Below are positions 35,149 through 46,720 of a DNA stretch of 64,000 nucleotides, in pieces (within the stretch, counting starts at the first letter, position 1; the number at the start of each line of letters is the position of its first letter). Source of the DNA: Vicia villosa (lineage: Eukaryota > Streptophyta > Magnoliopsida > Fabales > Fabaceae). Below the pieces are notes generated by a model. The model saw nothing but the letters and a program-made list of their open reading frames with translations. It made no database searches and had not been told where the DNA came from. The position numbers and the translations under genes are program-made. The stretch spans positions 124,001 to 188,000 of the forward strand of contig NW_026705786.1 in the NCBI RefSeq assembly GCF_029867415.1, in the 5' to 3' direction.

Positions 35149-36003
35149 TTGAGTGCAAATTATTAAAGGATGTTATTATGTAGTAACGACGGTTTATGCT
35201 TAAATATGGTTGTCGACTATCTATTGACAAATTGAGGACTTGATCACCCTTAATCTCTTGTTGATAGTAGACGGAATCATATAGATAAGCTTGTTTTGTT
35301 TCCTTAATGGTATAAAAAGTGACGGATATTAAACCGCGAGATTAATCGCTCACCATGTTGTGCAAACTTATGAAGGAGTGGATATGAAAGAGTGAAACAT
35401 ATCGGATGTTGACTAAGTTGGATAGTCAGAGTTGCCCAGCGAAAGCGTGATGTATCGCAGTTGTTATGAGTACTACTCGTGGGCAGTAAAGGATTAACAT
35501 GTCGGAAGCCTACATAAAGGATAGGCCTTGATTTATATGTTTGACTCGGAAGATTATGGATATAGGATGGCGTAACGGATCATTAGAATTCTTTGAGCAA
35601 TTGCTGGAGTAGTAAGTATGTGATTATGGATGCACGTAGTTAATGAGTACATATTCGGCAAAGTTGAGACAATGAGTTGGTACCATATGGTGTTATAGTA
35701 CTTTTGGTTATCATTGCTAAGATGTTGTTGGTGATTTCCGTGTATGACGAAGATGTATGATTAATTAAATATGTCGAGTATCTGGCTATGATAATCTCAC
35801 TATAAGAATAATACGACGATGTGATTGATATTTATTGTACGTGGTTGGTAATTAATATACACAGTTTTAGAAACGAAGTTCTGTAGATGATTGGTATTTA
35901 AGGATGTCGTTAAGGATGGTATGACGTTTAATATGCAAGTATGAGTGTGTTATGATTGTCATTACTTTGTAAGTTAATGTCCCAAGTTATTATTGGTATA
36001 GTT
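35149..36003 (+). other. L2 internal region, first piece
   Basis: It aligns with about 11949-12800 of L1 with scattered changes and no coding frame. It ends with tagtt (35999-36003), the target duplication of the solo LTR. Confidence 0.8.
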
Positions 36004-37274
36004 TGTAAGTATGAAATGCGCCTAAGAGGGGGGGGGGGTGAATTAGGTTCTTAAAGTTATAACGATTTTCTTGAGATATGTGGATTATTTTTCTGGTTTA
36101 TGGTAAGGTTATGGAAAGAGTAAAAAGCAAAAATATAAACGACACAACGATATATACTGGTTCCCCTCACAGTTCGAGAGTACTCCAGTCCCCTTTCAAC
36201 ACGAAAGAGATTTCACTATAGTTAGAATGATTGTACAAACCTATCCACACCAAATGTGATTCTTTATTATCTAACCTATAGAAAGATCAAAGGCTCTCAA
36301 AACCTTTAAGATCTTCACCACTAAGTGCAAGAAGAACAATCATATTCAATGCACACACTTAATTCCAACAATCCTGGAAAATAAGTAAACAACAATATGT
36401 TTGAGTTTTTACAAGAGTTTTTGAAGATGAATAATATATCAATCACATGATTGATCTTCCCTTTCAAATAAAACAATTCACAAGGATATATTAGTGCTCA
36501 ATGTATATGAATGTATGAGAATATTTTTCTGAAATGATATGTAGCAATGCAAAAAATTTGTCAATGAAATTTGAAGAATATGGAACACTTTGTTTGAAAA
36601 TATTTGTGAGATAAAGGATGTGAATAATATGAAAGAGGTAAGAAATAAAATCTAAAATGTATAGTATTTATAGGGGACCTTACACCCTTTAGAATGGTTG
36701 CATTTTGATGGAACAATGCAATGGTTATATGCTTAAAAGACAATTTCGTTTGGATTCAAATCAACATGAAAAAGAGCCACTGGTTCAGATGTAACCGGTT
36801 ACCTAAAGGATGTAACCAGTTACATGGTTACGTTATGCCTAGAAATTTCAAATTCCCGAACATGTAACCAGTTACCTAAATGATGTAACCGGTTACATCA
36901 TGTTGAAAAAGACCAATAACAAAGAAGAAAAGTTACTGCCAGCAATGTAACCGGTTACATGGTTTTGGTAACTGATTACATCATACCAAAGATGATAAAA
37001 ACATGATTTTTAAAGGCTAAGAGTTTATGGTATGCATTTGTATGAAACTTTGATAATGCATTTGTATGAAAGAGTATCTTTTGAGCACTAAATCATATCA
37101 ATGTAAAAGAGTTTTAATTTGTACCAATATTTGAAGATCAATCAAACCAAGTCTTTAATCTTCATGAAAGTTGCTTTGATCTTCTATCCGTTTGTCGTTG
37201 CTCATCCTTTTTGAAATATGTTGTCTTCATCAAAACTAAGTCTTCAAGTAATTTTGGAGAAGCTTGAAAATACA
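36004..37274 (-). mobile_element. Copia-type solo LTR with target duplication
   Basis: 1,271 bp with TG...CA ends on the minus strand and a perfect 5-bp duplication, tagtt (35999-36003 and 37275-37279). The minus-strand start (TGTATTTTCAAGC, then TAGTTTTGATGAAGAC) and the G run near the other end resemble SIRE-type LTRs, but the family differs from the two full copies. A TATA box (TATAAATAC) lies at 36672-36664. The copies of GTAACCGGTTAC-like palindrome are described separately. With no internal region, it arose by LTR-LTR recombination. Confidence 0.88.
36791..36979. repeat. Cluster of GTAACCGGTTAC palindromes
   Basis: Six 12-bp sites lie at 36791, 36812, 36864, 36885, 36947 and 36968. Three are perfect palindromes (GTAACCGGTTAC) and three have one or more changes. 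They occur as loosely spaced pairs about 21 bp apart within the solo LTR. Confidence 0.85.
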
Positions 37275-37403
37275 TAGTTAACAAGTTAGTAACGTTTATG
37301 TTTAAGAAGTACTGGAATTGTCGACATATGTGTAGTCGATTTGAGATGTGTTAATTGGTTGTTATGTTGGAAGGTTGGACATGGAAGCAAAGTCAATGAT
37401 GGT

Positions 37404-38202
37404 TGTAACGCCCGGAAAAATAACTATTTTCTCAATTTAGTCATTTGTGATGTTTATTGAAATTTTCGCGTTTTGGGACGATTTAGTCGATATTAGTTCG
37501 GGATAGCGGATCGATATTTGATCGAAAATTTTAATATTTTTAGTATTAGAAATATTAATGAGTTAATATTTAGCGTTTTGGGAATTTTACGAGTAACTAA
37601 GATTTGACCGGAAATATGAGACATTGAGTTATTAGAGGATTTTAGCAGTATTTATTTTATTATTTATTTGATTAATTTGGTGTGTTAATTATTTATTTAA
37701 TTAATTGGTGTGTTAATTGATATATATTAATTAACTTAGTGTGTATATTTGTGTCTATTTAATTATTGGTGTTATTTGATTTAGTAACTAAAATAGAAAT
37801 AATATATAGTATATATTTTATTGGGCTTATTTAATGATGTTGGGAGTAAATAGGGGGTGTTATATTTAGGCCCATATAGTATAGGTAGTAAGGGTAGAGT
37901 GAGGCACCACATTATTTCCCATTCATTTTCCTTTTCATTTCACGGATAGAGAAAGAGACAGAGAAGAAAAAAAGGAGAAAAGAGAAAAAGGGGAAGAACA
38001 ACAAGGGGAGCTAGGGTTTAGAGGAGAAATTGAAGAGGTAAGGGGGAAAATCCTTATTATTATGGGTTAGTATAATTAGGTCAATGGGTAGAAACATGTT
38101 TAGGTGTAAATCTTTAATTTTGATGGTTTTGAAATTGTTAGGATTTGATGAGTAATCTTTGATTTGTAATGATTAATTGTGTTTGAAATTGACATATGGG
38201 TG

Positions 38203-38282
<80 letters not shown>

Positions 38283-39938
38283 TGTAGCGCTAATATATAT
38301 AAAGATGATACAATGTGGTTCTGTTATACACTGTAGCTAGAATAAAAGAAATAAGTAGTGCTATATAATTCAAACAGTGCCGTTTGACCGAATAGCGGAA
38401 TTAAGCGGTATAATTAATTGTTCGGAATTTGATGAAAATTTACGTGCTAGCTAAGTTTAATTAGTAGATTAACATGGTAGTGTTATTTTGTTGAAATGCT
38501 GATATTTTACGATCCGATCGAAATTGTGTGGATTTGAATATTCTTATATTAAAACTTTGGTTTTGTAATAGAAAATGAAGTAGTTAATTGGAACTAATGT
38601 AGTGTAATTATTAATTGGTTGATTTACTTAGTAGTTGAATTGATTTCACTAAGTTTAATTGATTGGAATAAATTTGGAACTAGATCAATTATTCGGTTTT
38701 GTCGGTAAAGTACGGTTTTGTCGGATTTGAAATGATTATTGTTGGTATGTGGTAAGTTAAGATTGATGAGATAATCTTAATTCCATAGTTGGTTGGTAAT
38801 TGTACATTCATTCATGGCATAGTCGGCTTTATTGTGGAAGTGGTGAAACTGTGGGTTCACATGGTAATAGACGGTGATCCTTGAACGGAAATAGACGTAG
38901 AATACGTTGATCCTTAATTGGAAACATACGTGGTGGCTTTGATCTTGTCCGGATCGGAAGCGTGGCTTGGATTCTAGATATTGAATCGGAAAGCGGTGAA
39001 ACATTGGGTTCACATTGCGGTACCACATGCATAGTGTCACATATCTTGCATTGAGTCACATTAGAGTGATGTGGTAATTGAATATGTGAAATTGATGTGA
39101 TTGTGATATGTGTATGAGTTTGATAATTGAAATGGGTGATGTTTGGATACATACTTGGTTAAATGTGTAAATATGTGATAATTATGGTTATGTGCATAAT
39201 TCGAAATATAGTATTGGAATTAGAATAGTATACTCTTTATACTTGTTGAATGCTTAATATATGTGAATATATTGATTCATATTATGTTACATGATTAGGC
39301 AAGGTGTTATGAATTCCTATAAATGTTGATCTTAACCATTGTATCTTATTATACTTCCTTCATAATGATTCGTATTCTCACCCTTCTATTTTAATGTTGC
39401 CCTCGTTTGGCGACATGCAGGTTCTGGAGTTTAGTAGCTCGTGCGTGATCTAGCCGGAGATTCTTCCGTGTTTGTTGGAGATTAGGTAGTGAGTCGATGC
39501 TCTGGTCATGTTATATTGGGTAGACTAATCGTGTTGAACTCATGTTTCTATTTGGTTATGTATTATGTTATGACTTGAGAACCTGTTTATTTGGCTACTT
39601 GTTGTTGAGATGCTTTTAAGCCAAATATTCTGATTATGTTTTATTTTATGTTGAAATGATTTTTGAGATATGATCATGGTATGGGTCATGAATCATTTTA
39701 TGAAATACATGAGTATTTTAGTATTTTCCGCAGTGAATGCATATTCCGTGTGAATTGTAATTAAATGTTTAGGTGTTATTTGAAATGAACAGGTGTATTG
39801 TATATTGTAGATAAATGCTGTCGGTTTTTAAAAGCTTTTAATTTTTGAAAACGTCGATGTGACGCCCTTTTGAATTATATGCATGCTTATTCTCTGATTA
39901 TATGTTTATTTATTTTGGGGTATAAAAGGGGTGTTACA
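37404..39938 (+). mobile_element. Ty3/gypsy (Tekay/Del-like) solo LTR with target duplication
   Basis: 2,535 bp, TGTAACGCCCGG...GGGTGTTACA, with a perfect duplication atggt (37399-37403 and 39939-39943). The first 250 bp align with the L1/L2 LTR start (the shared 'gatttagtcg' and 'tttagtattagaaat' blocks), so it is a diverged relative of the LARD LTRs. It contains a TA dinucleotide run. No internal sequence remains. Confidence 0.9.
38204..38280. repeat. (TA)n microsatellite
   Basis: About 77 uninterrupted bases of alternating T and A inside the solo LTR. The length is prone to sequencing and assembly error. Confidence 0.95.
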
Positions 39939-39978
39939 ATGGTTGTGTCGGATAAATTTTCGAGGACAAAAATATTCT

Positions 39979-39992
39979 AAGTAGGGGAGAGT
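39979..39992 (+). other. PPT of L2
   Basis: AAGTAGGGGAGAGT precedes the LTR start at 39993. It has one A in place of the G found in L1 and L3. Confidence 0.8.
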
Positions 39993-41355
39993 TGTTACGC
40001 CCGTATTTCGATTTATTATTTAATTTGGATTATGTTGGTATTTATTGAGTTTTGGTGTATTTTGGGCGATTTAGTCGGTATTATTCCGGGATAGTGGATC
40101 GAGAGTTAATTGAGAATTTTAATATTTTTCAGTATTAGAAATATCATTGGAATAACATTTGGAGTTTTGGGAATTTTCTGAGTAATTAAGATTAGAACGA
40201 GAATTTAAGACGAAGAGTAAAAAGGGAGTATACTGTGAGTAAATTAAATGGGCTTGTGAGAGTTATGCAGTATGTGAATACTTTGTTGGCCCAATCGGAA
40301 TTAGTGACGCATCATCACTTAGGTTTTGGAAAAACCAGTAACATAATTTTTGGGAAAAGATAACAAAGCTGCAGAGAGAAGAGGAAAAAGAGATACGAGA
40401 GCTATGTCGTGAAGAGGAAACTGGAAGAATTTGCGAAGCCAGAAGCTTGGAATTCGATCGGAAATCGTAGAGCGGACTCCGAATATAAGGTAAGGGGGGG
40501 TTCTTGCTCTATAAACGGGGATATGATGGACCATATGTGGGGTTTAGGAAATTAATATTATCTTTATGTGTTGGTATGATTTTTGGTGTCTGTGATGTTG
40601 CTGGGTGAATTCTTCTGGAAATTATGTATAAAAATATCTTGCTATGTGATAATTGTTTTGATCCTGTAATGTCTGTGATTTGGAATAAATGGAATTTCTG
40701 CTTGATGAATAATTTTTTGTGCTATGAATGAATTGGTGATGTTGTGATGTTCAATTTTCTGGAATTGGAATTGAATTGGAATTTTGATCGATATATATTA
40801 TGTAATGTGAACAGAGTCGTGATGTTGTAGTGATGAATTCTGAGACTGAACATTCTCTGAGTTGGTAATTGGTGAGGACGAGGAAAAACTAAGTTTGCAA
40901 AAGAGGAGAAAGTTGTAGGGACAGAGTCACATATAAGGGACGGAAGTCCCTTAATTTTTAAGAAGAGGAAAGACCCACTTTGCAGTGGGGCGGGCGGCCC
41001 TAAGGGGAAGGGGTGGGCGCCCTTTTTGTGTGGTGAGGGAGTCCCTTTGGTGGGACGAGCATCATGAGAGATGGGGACGGGAATCTTTAGTTCATTCACA
41101 TCATTTAACCACTTTTCGGATAATAACTAAATTGAAATATTATAATTAGTGCCTTACTACTTAGGATTAGTTCTAGACTTAAATCAGTGCTAATAATATT
41201 AATGTCATAACATTCTAAGTAGCTGACGGGGAGTTAGAAATACGTAGCAGGTGCATGCGACTAATGGAAACAAAATTGTATTAGTTATCGGAATGATTAA
41301 TTAGCAGTACTATTATGTATTTGACAGTAGCAGAGTAACTTTTAGAAGTAGTAGG
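39993..41355 (+). repeat. 3' LTR of L2, truncated
   Basis: It starts TGTTACGCCCG and follows the L1 3' LTR closely, then runs about 115 bp beyond the point where L1 is interrupted by copia. It includes the L3 empty site (ctttg at 40978-40982) and the copia entry region (gagttagaaa, 41231-41240). The Ogre-like LTR begins at 41356. Confidence 0.85.
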
Positions 41356-42940
41356 TGTCATACCCTAATTTTGACCCCCCTGAGATGTCACATCTCCAGA
41401 CATTTCATCAACCAAAGACAAGTACCCAGGACAATCACTTAATTACCTAGTACTCAATCGATGGTGTTCAAGAACAAAGAAGCTCATGCAAAGGATCAAT
41501 CAATAAGAAAATGACCTATAATACAATCATAGGACTCAAAATGATTCATTCATTCACCTATGTTGTTTAAACACCAGTCATCAGGACTCAGGTTTGTTCA
41601 GGTCACCAAACTAGGGTTTTGAGCCTATCAAGGACTAAAATCAGGGCCCACATCTGGGAGACCCTAAAAAGCTCCTAGGAATCACTCAAAGTGTTCATTC
41701 ATCTTCAAATGATCCCTATGACAATATCCAATGGGAATTGTAATTCAATTCAAGATCCACAATCATCAATTTCATCTGGCCTACAAATTAGGGTTTTTGA
41801 CCTAATTCACCTATACAGTTGACTTTTAATCAGGACATGGTTCCACAACCCAAACCATGGCTCAAGAACCTCTACTATCTCAATATGATCCACTCATATC
41901 ATCCATTTGAAGAGGGTAGCTTGATTCACCTGAAATCTCCAAAAAAATCACAATTTACCTAGAAAAGTCAACTGTACAATATCACCTTTGACTTTTTGGA
42001 TTTTTTGTCAACCATGGACCTTTGAAGATCAAAATCATCAATATATGGTTATTGAAGTCATTTGACCAAGAAAAATCAAGAAAATCAATCACGAATCAAA
42101 AAGTCAAAGATTGACTTTTCACACTTAGAAATTTTTCCTAAGTGTTTAAAGGTCTCTTTTTTCCAAACTTTTGGAAGGGAATATCTCAAAATTTTACCTA
42201 CACAACTCAAAAAACTCCCAACATCAAAGTTGTAGATTTTTGTCCAATAAACAACTTTGTCACATATAATGTTTTGGCTAAAAATCAACTATTGAAGAGA
42301 TATGGAGCTTCAAAGTTGCTGCATTCATGAAACTAGCAAAGAAACCCTAGTTTTCTTCAAACTTCATGGGACATTTTCACTAATTTCCTTAAATATTTTG
42401 AAGAAACTCCAAACTAATGAATTGAAGTACATATCAAGGGCTTTCCAAATTGTTCTCAACCTCCTCTAAATTCTTTTTGAGCTAGGAGTTATGCTTGTCC
42501 ATAGTTAGGCTCATGAAGTGAAATTACAAGTCATGACCAATTTTTGTTTGGTCATTTTTATGCAAAAGTCTACACTAATTGGTGCCTCTAAACTTCAGAA
42601 ACATCATAAGGGATAGGATGGAATCATTTGCATCATTGCACAAATATTTGATGGGAATATTCCAAAAACCAAAACATGTGATTTTGTAATGATTACATTT
42701 GTGAATTTATGGCAAACAATGATTCATCAATTGGAATCCTTGCTAAGCCAATTAGATCTCACTTATGCAACAAAATTGTCCCCTAAGATCATACAAGATC
42801 GATGGCTAGGGAGTTGATCAAGTGGAATCAAAATTGTCATCTTTGCATTTTGGATATTCTTTGAATTTCTTCATGGCCAAGAAACCAAAATGACTTCACT
42901 AAGCAAGCTCACTCCATCAAACTACTCGGAGCTCTTTGCC

Positions 42941-42949
42941 TATAAATAG
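42941..42949 (+). promoter_or_regulatory. TATA box of the Ogre-like LTR
   Basis: TATAAATAG is followed after about 30 bp by an A/C-rich then CT-rich leader, a good plant core-promoter context. Transcription would start near 42975. Confidence 0.6.
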
Positions 42950-43895
42950 AAGTTCCTTCCTCAATATCAAACACACCAAAGCAACTCAAAGTTCTTTCTT
43001 TCTCACTCTCTCCCTTTTGCTTATCATTTTCAAAAGGTCTTTAGTAAGAATCAATTTCTTCAAACCAAAGCTTCTCTTCTGAAAGTAAGCCTTCTAACAT
43101 ATCAAGGGGGCTTAGTAGAAGTGATCCAAGTACTTGGAACATTTCTGGAAGTGGAAGAACACCTTATTCACTCTCAATTTGAAGCAAAGTCAGTTGGATG
43201 AGCACAGAGCAATTCAGGAGGTGTCAAAGCTATTGGAGCATACCAACATGTTCCTTAGGGTATAGTGAAGCTATTCAGATGCCTACAACACATCTACAAC
43301 CACATAATCACTATCCTCCATGTTCACTTGGAGCTCAAATAGAAGGTATCGAGTAGAGCAATTCTGAAGTATTCAAGTTGAAACAAGCATTCAATTAGCT
43401 TCACTGAGTTACCAGGAAGCTTTTGCAATCATTCAGCCAGAGCCAGAAGCTCTCCACCATCACCACGACCTCCATTTTCAGAGGTATTTTTTCAAACTCC
43501 AACACTCTTATTCAAGTACTCTTTGCAATATATCTCGATACCAGTTTTCTCAGCATCATTAGAGGATTAAAAACCCTCTATCATCATTCATTTATTCTTC
43601 AGCATTGTCATTTAATTTCATTTTCAATTTTTAGGGTTCTTCACGTATTTTAGATAATTCAGTAGCTATATTTAATTATAGTTTATGATAGTTACATATT
43701 TGAAACCGTGAGAGGATTTAGAGCAAGTTTGAAGTTTACATCATCTAATATGGTTGAGATTTTAGAGAGTTGGAAATTCAAATTTTCAACAAGCTTGAGG
43801 TTGAAGACGAAGATGGTGGTGGCGCCATTTTCAAACATTCAGGGACAAGTTTAGTATATTTTTATTGCAAGTCGTATACATAACGAATGCATCGT

Positions 43896-43958
43896 TACAA
43901 CCCAGTTGGTAATGTGAGTTTGTGTGAAGCGCGTGCCCAAGGCCTGGGGTTCGAATCC
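43896..43958 (+). other. tRNA-like Pol III box pair
   Basis: An A-box-like TACAACCCAGTTGG (43896-43909) is followed at tRNA-like spacing by a perfect B box GGTTCGAATCC (43948-43958). The flanks do not form an acceptor stem that I can see, so this looks like the head of a SINE or a decayed tRNA-derived repeat rather than a tRNA gene. Confidence 0.5.
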
Positions 43959-44049
43959 CCCTCGCCCCAGACCTTTGATTTTATTTTTTTCATTTGTTCT
44001 ATGCACTTGTTAACATATGTATTGCACTGGAGTAACCACAATAACACCA

Positions 44050-44111
44050 AGCGCGCGTTGGTTGGTTGGTGTGTGTTTTGAGAATTGGCTTCAAGGGCGT
44101 GGGTTCAAACC
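44050..44111 (+). other. Second, weaker tRNA-like box pair
   Basis: A GT-rich A-box-like segment (about 44054-44072) and a B-box-like GGGTTCAAACC (44101-44111) repeat the arrangement at 43896-43958, about 150 bp downstream. Confidence 0.35.
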
Positions 44112-44306
44112 ATGGTGAGGCCACAACAAATTTTTTACCACTTGTTCATTTCATTTTTATTCACAACTTTAGCTAACTAATTCACCCTTCAAATTAAATA
44201 ATTTTTGTTTGATTTTTCACACACTTGTCATTTAATATATCTATTTTATGAATAATCAAAAAAATCACAAAAATATTATTTATTTAATATATTTTCATTA
44301 GGTTTA

Positions 44307-44531
44307 AAATGGTGTGTTTTTTTTTTTTTTTTAACCAAGCGGTTGAGCTCCATTGGCAAGGAGCCCCGTCCAAGGACGTACTCGGGGAATACCGAGTTCG
44401 ATTCCCAGGCGGAACAATCTTGCTTGGCCAGTGCGCATGCCTCTCCGCACGAGCCGGATTTGTGGCCCACCTGTGGTGGGTCGACACCGGTGCAAATAGC
44501 AAAAAAAAAAAAAAAAAATGGTGTGTTTTTT
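44307..44531 (+). mobile_element. SINE with target duplication and A tail
   Basis: The body runs from about 44333 (tRNA-related head, GGTTGAGCTCCATTGGCAAGG A-box region; B box GAGTTCGATTCCC at 44393-44405) to an 18-base A tail at 44501-44518. The flanking duplication ATGGTGTGTTTTTT occurs at 44309-44322 and 44518-44531, and the left copy's T run has grown to 16. The short open frames across it on both strands are not genes. I do not assign a named SINE family. Confidence 0.8.
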
Positions 44532-46139
44532 AAGTATTTTAAAATACTTTTAATATATGTTTTCATTGAATTTTCAAAACCTAATCACTTTGTAAATATT
44601 TTGTGATAAAACCCTATTTATTTAGGTCTTAATTAGGTGTAGACTTTGCCATTACCCTAATTAAGTTGACTTTTGTCAATTTTCAACTTTTTTCAAACCT
44701 CGATCAAACAAACGATTAAGGTTTTCATTCAACAAAACCTTACATCCAACAAAAGTCTTCAACTGTTTTTCATAAACAGTAAATCAATTTTAAATGGGCC
44801 TCTAATAGAGTGTAAGACCCAACACCTTCTTCTTTTCATAGTTTGTTTTCAAACTCATCTTTTAACAGAAAATTTCTCGGTATTGAAGGGCATTATTCCC
44901 GGTGAAACTCTTCATATATACCTATGTGACCTAGTATCCATCCTTACTTCTTCTGTTTAAAAAAAAACATTTCAAAACTGTTTTCAATAAACATTCAACT
45001 GTTTACAATCAAACTTTCAATCTTGTTTTCAAAACAACAACAACTTCAAATCAATTGCCTTTGGGCCTCTCCTTGATTCTAAGACCCAACCCCTCCTGTA
45101 CATACAGCTTTCAAAGGCCTCCTCTTCATCCAAGTTAGGCTTTATAGCTTTCAATTTACAAGCTTTCATTTAAATTCCTGTGAAAATATCAACTGTACAT
45201 ATATAAACTGTTTAGAACTCCGTCTGAGAACAACCTTAGAACAAATAAACTATATATATATATATATTATAGGACTATGGCCTAGGACTGAGAATGTCTT
45301 CCCGGTGAAGGCTCTTTCCTAATTAGAATTCCTTAGTGTAAACCTCAAGATGAATTATTCCCGGTGAAACATCTTGAAAAAAGCCTTAGAACAAAAATAG
45401 GGCACATCCACCCAAGAGGAATTATTCCCGGTGAAACCTCTTACCCATTTTCTTAGAGCCAAATAAGTTCAAAACCAACATAGCTTTCTCTTGTGCTATA
45501 ACAAGGACTCTCGATTAGCCTCCTTTTGGGCTTAAAATACAAGGACCCACAGGCTTCTTAAAAGCATATTCACAGCTTTCTCTTGAGCTTGTATACAAGG
45601 ACCCATCAGGTTTCTTATAAACATAGGAACAGGTCTTTAGTCACCTTTTAGCCTACCATGGTGAGATTCTTCTACTCTTCAAACCAGATTTTAAATAAGC
45701 TAAGAATGTCTCAATCTCAGTATTGAGTTCACCTTTGGAATGAGAGACATGGACAGTCTCTGTCACCCATATCTTCAATCTCCAGTGAGTCTTCTCCTTA
45801 GTAGAGTCTAGATTCCACATCTGAAATATCCTTAGTCAGAGTCAGCCTTAATCTTGGGCTCTAAACAAGAAGTCTAAAACAATTCCTTTCATAAGTCAAA
45901 ACCCCTGGAAAGGGTCGGCCTCCAAAATCAATCCTTCAAATCCAAATTTCCTGGAAAGGGTTAGCTTCCAAAAACAACTTTCATTTCAAACCTTCAAAAC
46001 TACCCAGTAGAGTCAACCCTGGGTCAGTCTCATTCACTCAAACAAATTCCCCAGTAAGGTCAACCTCCAACTCTGGGCTTTCATTCATCAATCCCTACTT
46101 AATAAAAGCACAGTCCCCAGAAGGGTCAACCTTCAATCT

Positions 46140-46720
46140 ATGAACAACAGAGTAACCCTTAGTAGAGTTAGCCTCAACCATGGGCTTTGTACAAGGCAGA
46201 TATCCCCCTTTGAGTCAAAAGATCCAAAAATGGTAAATCTTTCCCCATCAAGAATTAGCCTCAACCTTGGGCTTTGTACAAGGAAGATAATAGAGTCTCC
46301 ACAGTGAGTCTTTCCACTAAGTCAGCCACAACCTTGGGCTTTGTACAAGGCATAAAACAGAGTCATCCATAGTCTCCAAACTCTGTTTCCTCAACAGTCA
46401 GCCACAACCTTGGGCTTTGTACAAGGTAGAAAAATAGAGTCTCCCTAGGTAGAGTCAGACCCAATTCTGGGCTTTGTACAAGGCAGAAAAATAGAGTCTC
46501 CCTAGGTAGAGTCAGCCACAATTCTGGGCTTTGTACAGAACACTAAATAAGCCTTTCAATCAAATAAAATAAACACTCTCCAACTAGAGTCAGCCACAAT
46601 TCTGAGCTTCATACAGAACACAAAATCATTCAGTCAAAAGCCAATTCCCAGTGGAGTCAACTCCCAGAGTCAATAAAACCTCTTTTAAGCCTCAAGCTTG
46701 GGCCTCATACACGCCAGTCA
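46140..46720 (+). repeat. Imperfect tandem array in the Ogre-like LTR
   Basis: Seven or eight degenerate units contain TGGGCTTTGTACAAGG and AGTCAGCCACAA, at starts near 46181, 46268, 46334, 46411, 46469, 46524, 46601 and 46689. Spacing varies from about 55 to 90 bp. No coding capacity. Confidence 0.75.

Larger units (their letters stand above)
35149..41355 (+). mobile_element. LARD-like element L2, partial, with two solo-LTR insertions
   Basis: The internal region (35149-36003, 37275-37403, 39939-39978), PPT (39979-39992) and first 1,363 bp of the 3' LTR (39993-41355) align with L1. The left part is missing, replaced by the Tekay pol fragment. The right side is cut by the Ogre-like LTR at 41356. 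It is the same non-coding family as L1 and, because it lacks L3, records the pre-insertion state of that LTR. Confidence 0.8.

Noticed and set aside
43896..43975. A functional tRNA gene
   Set aside because: The A and B boxes are tRNA-like but I could not pair the ends into an acceptor stem or find a convincing anticodon arm.
44276..44606. Overlapping frames on both strands with long F or K runs
   Set aside because: They are translations of the SINE and its A tail or T run.
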